The position numbers were made by a program, and so were the translations under genes. Positions 57,207-64,000 of a stretch of DNA of 64,000 bases are shown piece after piece. Origin of the DNA: Sphingomonas rosea (GTDB lineage Bacteria > Pseudomonadota > Alphaproteobacteria > Sphingomonadales > Sphingomonadaceae). The notes beneath the pieces are model-generated. The model was not told the DNA's origin, searched no databases, and saw only the letters and a program-made list of their open reading frames with translations. The stretch is from NCBI RefSeq assembly GCF_039538065.1, contig NZ_BAABBR010000001.1, positions 186,001-250,000 of the forward strand, written 5' to 3'. Numbering within the stretch: the stretch's first letter is position 1; the number at the start of each line of letters is the position of its first letter.

Positions 57207-57907
57207 CCTCCCCGGTCTATGTCGCAATCGACACCCCCGACCTCGAGACCGCCCGGGCGCTCGCCGGCCAGGTGCGCGACCATGTCGGCGGGCTGAAGCT
57301 CGGGCTCGAATTCTTCGCCGCCAACGGGCCCGCGGGGGTCCGCGAACTCGGCGCGCTCGGGCTCGACATCTTCCTCGACCTCAAGCTCCACGACATTCCC
57401 AACACGGTCGGCAAGGCCGTCGCCGCGCTCGCGCCGCTGTCGCCCGCGGTGCTGACGGTCCACGCCGCCGGCGGCCACGCGATGCTCGCCGCCGCCAAGG
57501 CCGCCGCGCCGGCCGGATGCAAGGTGGTCGCCGTGACCGTCCTCACCAGCCTCGACGCCGCCGACCTCGCCGCCGCGGGAGTCGCCGGTTCGCCCGCCGA
57601 GCAGGTCCGCCGGCTCGCCGACCTGACTCGAAACGCCGGTTGCGACGGAATCGTCTGCTCGGGCGAGGAAGTCGCCGCCGTCGCCGAGGCCTGGCCCGGC
57701 GGCACCTTCGTCGTTCCCGGCCTTCGCCCGGCCGGCGCCGACGTCGGCGACCAGAAGCGCGTGATGACCCCTGCCGAGGCGCTCGGACGCGGCGCCTCGA
57801 TCCTCGTCATCGGGCGCCCGATCACCGCAGCCCCCGACCCCGCCGAAGCGGCGCGAAGCATCGCGGCTTCCCTTGCGCACCACTCGCCGCTAACCGCGAC
57901 CGCTTGA
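57203..57907 (+). CDS. pyrF: Orotidine 5'-phosphate decarboxylase
   Basis: 234 residues, TIM-barrel enzyme that makes UMP from OMP. Landmark motifs are [60 protein letters not shown] (catalytic Asp-Lys-Asp array) and [20 protein letters not shown], with the phosphate-binding [15 protein letters not shown]. The GGAGG ribosome site sits inside lapA. Length and motifs are normal. Confidence 0.95.
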   Translation: MTSPVYVAIDTPDLETARALAGQVRDHVGGLKLGLEFFAANGPAGVRELGALGLDIFLDLKLHDIPNTVGKAVAALAPLSPAVLTVHAAGGHAMLAAAKAAAPAGCKVVAVTVLTSLDAADLAAAGVAGSPAEQVRRLADLTRNAGCDGIVCSGEEVAAVAEAWPGGTFVVPGLRPAGADVGDQKRVMTPAEALGRGASILVIGRPITAAPDPAEAARSIAASLAHHSPLTATA

Positions 57908-57929
57908 TCTCCATCGCAGGTACAAGCGC

Positions 57930-58787
57930 ATGAGCTGGCTCAGCCGGGTTCGTAACTCCATTTCCTTCCTGCCCAAGCGGCAGACCACCGACACGCTCTG
58001 GCACAAGTGCAAGAAGTGCGGGTCGATGGTCTTCACCAAGGAGTGGGAAGACAATCTCATGGTCTGCCCGCGCTGCGACCACCACGACCGGATCCGCGCG
58101 CGAACCCGTTTCGACCAGATCTTCGACGACAGCCGCTATGACGTGCTGCCGAGCCCCGACGTGCGCGAGGATCCGCTCAAGTTCCGCGACACCAAGCGCT
58201 ACGTCGACCGGATCAAGGCCGCCCGCACTTCGACCGAGGAGAAGGACGCCTTCCTCAATGCCCGCGGGACGATCGACGGCCGCAAGGCGGTGGTCGGGGT
58301 CCAGGACTTCGCCTTCATGGGCGGCTCGATGGGCGTCGCGGTCGGCTCGACCTTCGTCGCCGGCGTCAAGGCCGCGATCGAAGCCAAGGCCCCCTACATC
58401 GTCTTCACCGCCGCCGGCGGCGCGCGCATGCAGGAAGGCATCCTCAGCCTGATGCAGATGCCGCGCACCACCGTCGCGCTCGAGATGCTGGCCGAGGCGG
58501 GCCTCCCCTATATCGTCGTGCTGACCGATCCCACCACCGGCGGCGTCACCGCCAGCTATGCGATGCTCGGCGACGTCCAGCTGGCCGAACCGGGCGCGCT
58601 GATCGGGTTCGCGGGCCAGCGCGTGATCGAGCAGACTATCCGCGAGAAGCTGCCCGACGGCTTCCAGCGCGCCGAGTATCTGCTCGAGCACGGAATGATC
58701 GACATGGTCGTCCATCGCGCCCAGCTGCGCGAGCGACTCGGCCGGCTGATCGATTACCTCAGCCCATCGGAGAAGGCGGCCGCCTGA
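57930..58787 (+). CDS. accD: Acetyl-CoA carboxylase carboxyltransferase beta subunit
   Basis: 285 residues. An N-terminal C4 zinc ribbon (Cys27, Cys30, Cys46, Cys49) is followed by the crotonase-fold carboxyltransferase: [40 protein letters not shown] and [20 protein letters not shown]. It pairs with AccA (not in the window) to make malonyl-CoA. It is 22 bases after pyrF and shares one base with folC's start. Confidence 0.96.
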   Translation: MSWLSRVRNSISFLPKRQTTDTLWHKCKKCGSMVFTKEWEDNLMVCPRCDHHDRIRARTRFDQIFDDSRYDVLPSPDVREDPLKFRDTKRYVDRIKAARTSTEEKDAFLNARGTIDGRKAVVGVQDFAFMGGSMGVAVGSTFVAGVKAAIEAKAPYIVFTAAGGARMQEGILSLMQMPRTTVALEMLAEAGLPYIVVLTDPTTGGVTASYAMLGDVQLAEPGALIGFAGQRVIEQTIREKLPDGFQRAEYLLEHGMIDMVVHRAQLRERLGRLIDYLSPSEKAAA

Positions 58788-60082
58788 TGGCCGACGGCGC
58801 CCGCTCGGACCATCCGGGCGTGCAGGAGCAGCTTGATCGGCTGGAGGCGCTGAGCCCCGGCGGCGACCGGCTCGGGCTGGAGCGAATCGAGGCCCTGCTC
58901 GCGCGTCTCGGCCATCCCGAGCGCGGGCTCCCGCCGGTGTTCCATGTCGCCGGGACCAACGGCAAGGGTTCGACCTGCGCCTTCCTGCGCAGCGCGCTCG
59001 AAGCCGCCGGACACCGCGTCCACGTCTTCACCTCGCCCCACCTTGTCCGGTTCAACGAACGCATCCGCCTCGCCGGCATGATGATCGAGGACGAGCATCT
59101 GGCGGCGCTCCTCGCCGAAGTGCTCGATGCAAGCGACGGCATCGGCCCGAGCTTCTTCGAGGCAACCGCCGCCGCGGCTTTCCTCGCTTTCTCCCGCACC
59201 CCCGCCGACGCGCTGGTCCTCGAGGTCGGCATGGGCGGACGGCTCGACGCCACCAACGTCGTCGCCGCGCCCGCCGTCACGGGTATCGCCGCGCTCGGCC
59301 TCGACCACCAGATGTGGCTGGGAGAGACCCTGGCCGACATCGCCGGAGAGAAGGCCGGCATCGCCAAGCCCGGCATTCCCCTCGTCACCCTCGCCCACCA
59401 CCCGGAAGCCGCCGCCCGCATCCGCGAGGCCGCCGGGCAGCGAAGCGCTCCGCTTTTCGTCCAGGGCGAGGAGTGGCGCAGCGATGCCGATCACGGGCAC
59501 CTGCGATATTCGGACTCCAACGATAGCGTCGACCTCCCGCTGCCCGCCCTTCCCGGCGCGCACCAGCAGGATAACGCGGCGCTCGCCATCGCCATGATCC
59601 GGCATCAGTCCGCGGTCATGGTCCCCGACGAGGCGCTGGCGAGCGCCATGACCACGACGCGCTGGCCGGCCCGTCTCCAGAAGCTGCGCCCCGGCCTGCT
59701 CGTCGGTAATCGCGACGCCTGGCTCGACGGCGGGCACAATCCGCAGGCCGCCGCAGTGCTCGCCAGATCGATTGCCGCGCTCACACGGGGGCGACCGCTG
59801 CACCTGGTCGCGGGCATCCTCTCGACCAAAGACGCCGCCGGCCTGCTCGCGCCCTTTCGCGGGCTCGTCGAGTCAGTCCACGCGGTCGCGTTCGATCACG
59901 CGCTGGCAATTGCCCCCGGCGACCTCGCGGCCATTTCCCGCCAACTCGGCTTCGAGGCGAGCGCGCATGCCAGCGTCGGCGCGGCGCTCACCGGCATCCC
60001 CGCCGACCGTCCGGTCCTCATCGCCGGCTCCCTCTACCTCGCCGGCGAAGTCCTCGCCTTGAATGACGAGATACCGGACTAG
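58787..60082 (+). CDS. folC: Dihydrofolate/folylpolyglutamate synthase
   Basis: 431 residues of the Mur ligase superfamily. P-loop VAGTNGKGSTCAFLRSALE near 62, FTSPHLVRFNERIRLAG, FFEATAAAAFLAFSRTPADA, LEVGMGGRLDATN and LGLDHQMWLGETLADIAGEK are present, with ILAGSLYLAGEVLAL at the C-terminus. It adds glutamates to folate and, in bacteria, attaches the first glutamate to dihydropteroate. It closes the lapA-pyrF-accD-folC operon; its stop overlaps the convergent ampG-like gene by 4 bp. Confidence 0.95.
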   Translation: MADGARSDHPGVQEQLDRLEALSPGGDRLGLERIEALLARLGHPERGLPPVFHVAGTNGKGSTCAFLRSALEAAGHRVHVFTSPHLVRFNERIRLAGMMIEDEHLAALLAEVLDASDGIGPSFFEATAAAAFLAFSRTPADALVLEVGMGGRLDATNVVAAPAVTGIAALGLDHQMWLGETLADIAGEKAGIAKPGIPLVTLAHHPEAAARIREAAGQRSAPLFVQGEEWRSDADHGHLRYSDSNDSVDLPLPALPGAHQQDNAALAIAMIRHQSAVMVPDEALASAMTTTRWPARLQKLRPGLLVGNRDAWLDGGHNPQAAAVLARSIAALTRGRPLHLVAGILSTKDAAGLLAPFRGLVESVHAVAFDHALAIAPGDLAAISRQLGFEASAHASVGAALTGIPADRPVLIAGSLYLAGEVLALNDEIPD

Positions 60083-61806
60083 GCGGTGTCGCCTTCGGCG
60101 GCCCGGGCCGAATCGCTGGCGGGCAAGTCCCCCGCGCCGCCACGCCGGCCGTTCCACGCCTGGCGTACCCATTCGAGCGCGACGAAGCCGATCGCGATCA
60201 GGCCGATCTTGGCGGTGAGGTAGAAGACCGGCGCATAACCGACGGCGTCGATCATTTCGCCCAGCGCCGCTCGCCCCAGCGAGCCGATCAGGAAGGTCAG
60301 CGACGACAGCAGTGCATATTGAACCGCGCTGAATTCGCGGCTGGTGATCGAGGAAAGGTAGGCGACGAATGCCGCGCCGGCGAGGCCGCCGGCGATGTTC
60401 TCACCCGAGATCGCCACCAGCAGTCGGACCATCCGCAGATCGTGCCCGAAGGCGTCGAGCCCGAAGGTGCGGGCGAAGGCATCGATCCCGACCGCGCCCG
60501 ACGCGAGGTCGGCATAAAGAAGATTGCTCGCCGCCGCGACGATTGCGCCGATCATCAGCGTCGGCATCCGCCCGACGGTGGCGAACAGAATTCCGCCGAT
60601 CGCGATCCCGGCCATGGTCATGAACACGCCGAAGATCTTGGACGCAAAGGCGACCTCGTCCCCGGTGTATTTGAGTTCCTGCAGGTAGAAGGGGAAGGCG
60701 AAGCTCCCCCAGATGTTGTCGGTGATCCGGTAGCTGAGGATCAGGCCGAGGACGACGATCACCCCCCAGCCCAATCGCCGGACCAGTTCGGCGAGCGGCA
60801 GGATCAGCGCGGAATAGGCATGGTCTGCGGCGCGCTGGACGCCGGTCTGCGCCGGTGCGTCGGCCTCGAGGACGTAGCCGGGACGCGCGGCCAGCCCGTT
60901 AAAGATCGCTGCCACGATCGCCGGGATCAGCACGGTCGCGGCGACGATGAGCGGGCCGTAGTCGCGGGTGAAGTCACCGACCGAGGGTGGCTTGCCGGTC
61001 ACCGGATCGAGGTCGCCGCCAAGCATGTGGACCATGAAGGCACCGACCGTCCAGATCGCCCAGGCCCAACCCAGGCCCACGACGGCCAGACCGATGTTAC
61101 GCAACTTGGGCGCGATCGCCCCGGCACGGCGCAGCTTCGTCTCTTCTTCTTCGGTCGCGCCGCGCGGCGTGTCGGGTGCCAGCAGCGTCGCAATCAGGGT
61201 GAGCGCCATGAACCCGCCCATGATCGCGTAGACCGTCGGCCAGCTCACTCGCACTGAAAGCACCAGTGCCAGCGCGCCGCCAACCAGCGCGGCGATGCGA
61301 TAGCCGAACTGGTAGATGGAGGAGAGGATCTCGACCGGTGCGGCCTCGTCGGCGACGTCGATCCGCCAGGCGTCGATCACCACGTCCTGCGTTGCCGAGG
61401 CAAAGGCGCCGATCACCGCGATCAGCGCGAAGCTGCCGAGCGCAAGGCGTGGGTCGGAGAGCGACAGGGCGAAGAAGGTCAGCGTCAGGATGATCTGGCA
61501 GAGCAGCAGCCAGCCACGCCGCCGCCCGAGCCGTTCGAGCCCGGGAAGCCGCACCCGGTCGACCAGCGGCGACCACAGGAACTTGAAGGCGTAGGCAAGA
61601 CCGATCCACGACAGGACACCGATGGTTGCGAGGTCGATCTTCCACTCGCCGAGCCACGCGTTGAGCGTTCCGATCAGCAGCGTGTAGGGCAGCCCGGCGC
61701 CGAAGCCGAAGGCCAGCATCACCGCCGTCTTGCGGTTGGACAGGGCCGTCGTCAGCAGTCGCCAGCCCTTCGGCGGGCCCGCCTCCATCGCCGCTTCGCT
61801 CGCCAC
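60079..61806 (-). CDS. AmpG-like muropeptide permease (MFS)
   Basis: 575 residues from a GTG after GGGGAGAGGG. Twelve or more transmembrane helices; the diagnostic N-terminus MLAFGFGAGLPYTLLIGTLN and KFLWSPLVDRVRLPGLERLG match AmpG, which imports anhydro-muropeptides. SSIYQFGYRIAALVGGALAL, FFQELKYTGDEVAFA-like YLQELKYTGDEVAFASKIFG, and YFSSLTSREFSAVQYALLSS-like elements recur. The large loop near 240-310 is longer than in E. coli AmpG (491 residues), typical for sphingomonads. Fits the LD-carboxypeptidase/Mpl-like pair in the window. Confidence 0.85.
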   Translation of the reverse strand: MASEAAMEAGPPKGWRLLTTALSNRKTAVMLAFGFGAGLPYTLLIGTLNAWLGEWKIDLATIGVLSWIGLAYAFKFLWSPLVDRVRLPGLERLGRRRGWLLLCQIILTLTFFALSLSDPRLALGSFALIAVIGAFASATQDVVIDAWRIDVADEAAPVEILSSIYQFGYRIAALVGGALALVLSVRVSWPTVYAIMGGFMALTLIATLLAPDTPRGATEEEETKLRRAGAIAPKLRNIGLAVVGLGWAWAIWTVGAFMVHMLGGDLDPVTGKPPSVGDFTRDYGPLIVAATVLIPAIVAAIFNGLAARPGYVLEADAPAQTGVQRAADHAYSALILPLAELVRRLGWGVIVVLGLILSYRITDNIWGSFAFPFYLQELKYTGDEVAFASKIFGVFMTMAGIAIGGILFATVGRMPTLMIGAIVAAASNLLYADLASGAVGIDAFARTFGLDAFGHDLRMVRLLVAISGENIAGGLAGAAFVAYLSSITSREFSAVQYALLSSLTFLIGSLGRAALGEMIDAVGYAPVFYLTAKIGLIAIGFVALEWVRQAWNGRRGGAGDLPASDSARAAEGDTA

Positions 61807-61929
61807 TACGTCCCTCTCCCCACTAACCTTCGGCCGGACCCTAGCAGCCGCAATCGCGCTGAACAGGGGGTGAGCGTCGGCGCTGGGCGGTGCTTGCGCT
61901 CGGGCTGTCGCAGGCGCAGTCTCGCGGCC

Positions 61930-63105
61930 ATGGATGCGCTGCCCAAGTCCTCGCGCCCGACGCCCGGCCAGGCGGCCCTCGCCGAGCGGTTGGCATCAGG
62001 CGAGGCCGATGTCGGCGCCGCCATCGCCCGCCTGCCCGCCAGCCTTTACACCGACCCCGCGCGCTTCGAGGCCGAGCAGAGCCGACTCTTTCCGGCCGTG
62101 CCCTTGCTTTTGGGCCCGTCGGCCATGCTGCCCGGCCCGCGCCAGGCGATTACCCACGACGCCTACGGCCTGCCGCTGATCGTCAGCCGCGATGGCGACG
62201 GGCAGATCCATGTGCTCGCCAACGTTTGCCGGCATCGCGGCACGCGCCTGATCGAGGCCGAAGGCGTGGTTCCCGCCGCCCGGATCGTCTGCCCGTATCA
62301 CGCATGGACCTACGCGCCCGGCGGCGCGCTCGCGGCGCTCCCCCGCCCCGATTGCTTCCCCGGCCTCGACAAGTCCCGGCAATCGCTGCGCCGCTTTCCC
62401 GCGCACGAGAGCGGTGGGCTGATCTGGTTCAGCCAGGCAGCGGACACCGACTTCAGGCCCGTCGCGGCGCTCGCCCCCGACATGGACGCGTTCGGCCTCG
62501 GCCAGCTCCACCTCTATCGCCGCCACACCCACGAGGTCTCCGCCAACTGGAAGCTGGTCGTCGATGCCTTTCTCGAAAGCTACCACGTCCAGCGGTTGCA
62601 CGCGGCGACCATCGCGCCCTTTTTCGCGGACGGCATCACCGTCGCCGACCGGATCGGCCCCCACCAGCGCGCCGCGGTCGGTCGGACCGACTATCTCGCG
62701 GGGATCGACCGCAGCGACTGGCGGCAGCTGCGGCGCGCGGTCACCTACACCTACCATTTCTTCCCGAACACGATCCTCATCGTCAGCCCCGACTACGTGA
62801 ACCTCCTCACCTGCTATCCGCAGGCGGTCGGCCGCACCCTGGTCGAGGACATCATGCTGATTCCCGAGCCGCCGCGAACAGCCGAGGAGGAAGCGCATTG
62901 GGCGAAGAGCTGGACCCTCCTCGATGGCGGGACCTTCGGCGCCGAGGACTTTCGCGCCGCCGCCTTATGCCATCAGGGACTCGCCAGCGGCCTCATCGAC
63001 GAGGTCACGCTCGGCACGCTGGAATATGGCGTCGCCGAGTTTCATCGCATGCTGGACGCGATGCTTGCCGCCAAAGGTCAGGCGGCGGGTGTCGGCCGGC
63101 CGTAG
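61930..63105 (+). CDS. Rieske non-heme iron aromatic-ring-hydroxylating-type oxygenase
   Basis: 391 residues from the ATG (MDALPKSSRP). Rieske ligands: Cys100-x-His102 (NVCRHRGTRL) and Cys121-x-x-His124 (VCPYHAWTY). The C-terminal non-heme iron site shows ESYHVQRLH near 212 with a distal acidic ligand. The layout matches the alpha subunit of Rieske oxygenases such as choline or carnitine monooxygenase-like members and aromatic dioxygenases; the substrate cannot be told. There is no reductase gene next to it. Its 3' end overlaps the convergent response regulator by 28 bp. Confidence 0.88.
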   Translation: MDALPKSSRPTPGQAALAERLASGEADVGAAIARLPASLYTDPARFEAEQSRLFPAVPLLLGPSAMLPGPRQAITHDAYGLPLIVSRDGDGQIHVLANVCRHRGTRLIEAEGVVPAARIVCPYHAWTYAPGGALAALPRPDCFPGLDKSRQSLRRFPAHESGGLIWFSQAADTDFRPVAALAPDMDAFGLGQLHLYRRHTHEVSANWKLVVDAFLESYHVQRLHAATIAPFFADGITVADRIGPHQRAAVGRTDYLAGIDRSDWRQLRRAVTYTYHFFPNTILIVSPDYVNLLTCYPQAVGRTLVEDIMLIPEPPRTAEEEAHWAKSWTLLDGGTFGAEDFRAAALCHQGLASGLIDEVTLGTLEYGVAEFHRMLDAMLAAKGQAAGVGRP

Positions 63106-63545
63106 AGGATCACGCCGTCCGGCGTCTTGATCTTGGGCTTGCCGGCAAAGATCGCCTCGACCGTCTTGAGCGCCGCCTTCAGCCGGCGCTCGTTATAGGG
63201 CTTCATCAGGCAGCCGAGCGCGAGGCCCTCGTCCTGCTCGGGCGGATTGGCGGTCGCGAACAGCACCGGAACCCCCAGACCCTTGGCTTCGCGTGCAAGA
63301 TCGATCCCCGTCCGGCGGCCGGTCAGCGTGAGATCGCTGAGGATGAGGTCGATGCCCCGCTCCTCGCCCTCGACCGGGGTCAGCTCGCGCGCGATCACCG
63401 CCAGCGCCTCGCGCACGCTATCCACCGTGGCCACGACCGTGTAACCGGCCCCCGACACCATCGTTTCATTGTCGAACGCGACGAGCGGCTCGTCCTCGAC
63501 GATGAGGATGCGCTTGACGTGGCGTTCTCGTGTGCCGAACAGCAT
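63078..63545 (-). CDS. Stand-alone receiver-domain response regulator
   Basis: 155 residues with only a receiver domain: acidic pair Glu17-Asp18 in ILIVEDEPLV, phosphoacceptor Asp71 in LILSDLTLTG, FATANPPE and K in CLMKPYNERR. Receiver-only proteins of this type act through protein contacts (for example the CpdR or chemotaxis-like class). GAGG precedes the ATG. It is divergent from the pseudouridine synthase gene and has no adjacent kinase. Confidence 0.85.
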   Translation of the reverse strand: MLFGTRERHVKRILIVEDEPLVAFDNETMVSGAGYTVVATVDSVREALAVIARELTPVEGEERGIDLILSDLTLTGRRTGIDLAREAKGLGVPVLFATANPPEQDEGLALGCLMKPYNERRLKAALKTVEAIFAGKPKIKTPDGVILYGRPTPAA

Positions 63546-63569
63546 TTGCGATCCTCAAGGAAGAACAAC

Positions 63570-64000
63570 TTGCCCCCGCAACGAACAACGGGTCCCCGCG
63601 GTCCACGACCAGCGCCGCGCCGCGAAGAAAATAACACACGCCGTGGCCCGCCGGTCGCACGGGAGGATGGCCCGCAACGGATCGCCAAGCTGCTCGCCCG
63701 GGCCGGGGTCGCTTCGCGGCGCGACATCGAACGGATGATCGCCGAGGGCCGGATCGCGCTCGACGGCGACGTGCTGACCACGCCCGCGACCCTGCTCGAG
63801 AACCTCCGCGGCGTGACGGTCGACGGCAAGCCCGTCGCGCCCCCCGCCGCAGCGCGACTGTGGCGTTTCTACAAGCCTGCCGGCTGCCTCACCGCCGCGC
63901 GCGATCCCGCCGGCCGCCCGACGATTTACGATCGCCTGCCCGCCGGCCTCCCGCGGGTCATGCCTGTCGGCCGCCTCGACTTCATGACCGAGGGCCTGCT
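63570..64000 (+). CDS. RluB/RsuA-family pseudouridine synthase, 5' part
   Basis: About 143 residues visible, running off the right edge. A TTG lies 7 bases after AAGGAAG; the ATG codons nearby are out of frame. After a basic, Pro-rich N-terminal segment of about 35 residues comes the S4 RNA-binding domain (QRIAKLLARAGVASRRDIER, MIAEGRIALDGD) and then the catalytic domain start (RLWRFYKPAGCLTAARDPAG, ending PVGRLDFMTEGLL, with the active-site Asp in GRLDFMTEGL). It modifies 23S rRNA U2605-type positions. Confidence 0.88.
   Translation, partial: MPPQRTTGPRGPRPAPRREENNTRRGPPVAREDGPQRIAKLLARAGVASRRDIERMIAEGRIALDGDVLTTPATLLENLRGVTVDGKPVAPPAAARLWRFYKPAGCLTAARDPAGRPTIYDRLPAGLPRVMPVGRLDFMTEGL

Noticed and set aside
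1..64000. CRISPR arrays and insertion sequences
   Set aside because: No regularly spaced repeats and no transposase-like product were found.

Overview
The window comes from a GC-rich alphaproteobacterium, most likely a sphingomonad (Sphingomonadaceae). The best evidence is a circularly permuted, two-piece tmRNA gene whose tag reads ANDNEALAIAA. Further support comes from GGAAC-N16/17-CGTT promoters of the alphaproteobacterial general stress response (EcfG type) and from families common in this order (DUF6127, DUF6456, permuted ssrA, a dispersed CCCCGGA-TCAAG-TCCGGGG hairpin). Most genes are ordinary chromosomal genes in short, tightly overlapping operons. ATGA and GTGA start/stop overlaps are frequent.

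Layout. 1-7154 (minus strand) is an HK97-type phage head/tail cluster resembling a gene transfer agent or a decayed prophage: portal, DUF6127, prohead protease, capsid, an inserted tailspike-like protein with a fibre adaptor, connector, adaptor, DUF3168 and a tail tube gene cut by the window edge. No terminase lies upstream of the portal; the cluster ends next to the ribosomal operon rpsF-rpsR-rplI (7434-8657). 8.8-11.9 kb holds small regulatory or hypothetical genes and a tRNA-Val(UAC). 11.9-23.8 kb is a leucine/acyl-CoA catabolic region: cysQ, a 3-hydroxyacyl-CoA dehydrogenase-like SDR, both subunits of a methylcrotonyl-CoA-type carboxylase, isovaleryl-CoA dehydrogenase and thiolase. bioB and a small M50-like peptidase are embedded between the carboxylase genes, and an M13 peptidase and a DMT protein interrupt the series.

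23.8-37.5 kb: a small HTH regulator/membrane protein pair with a palindromic operator, a nitronate monooxygenase-like flavoprotein, nadC, a metallophosphoesterase, an ACAD-associated phosphotransferase, an M3 peptidase, a lemA plus three-TPM-domain-gene operon with a NUDIX gene, and an amidohydrolase. 37.5-44.5 kb: ssrA, stress-promoter lipoprotein, NUDIX, extensin-like, SWIB, and a muropeptide-recycling-like pair (LD-carboxypeptidase and Mpl-like ligase). 44.5-50.1 kb: a LytS/LytTR-type two-component pair, a dicarboxylate symporter and small stress-type proteins (DUF2383, DUF3597, DUF3140).

50.2-51.0 kb has no convincing gene. Its minus strand is rich in perfect GNRA-tetraloop hairpins, has a candidate promoter overlapping a perfect DnaA box and ends in a strong terminator hairpin. 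I read it as a large structured non-coding RNA of about 750 nt and consider it the most interesting item in the window. 51.1-64 kb: UvrD-type helicase, DEAD-box helicase, glutaredoxin, a serine beta-lactamase-like hydrolase, lapA-pyrF-accD-folC (without the trpFBA genes that often lie between pyrF and accD in relatives), AmpG-like permease, a Rieske oxygenase, a response regulator and the start of a RluB-type pseudouridine synthase.
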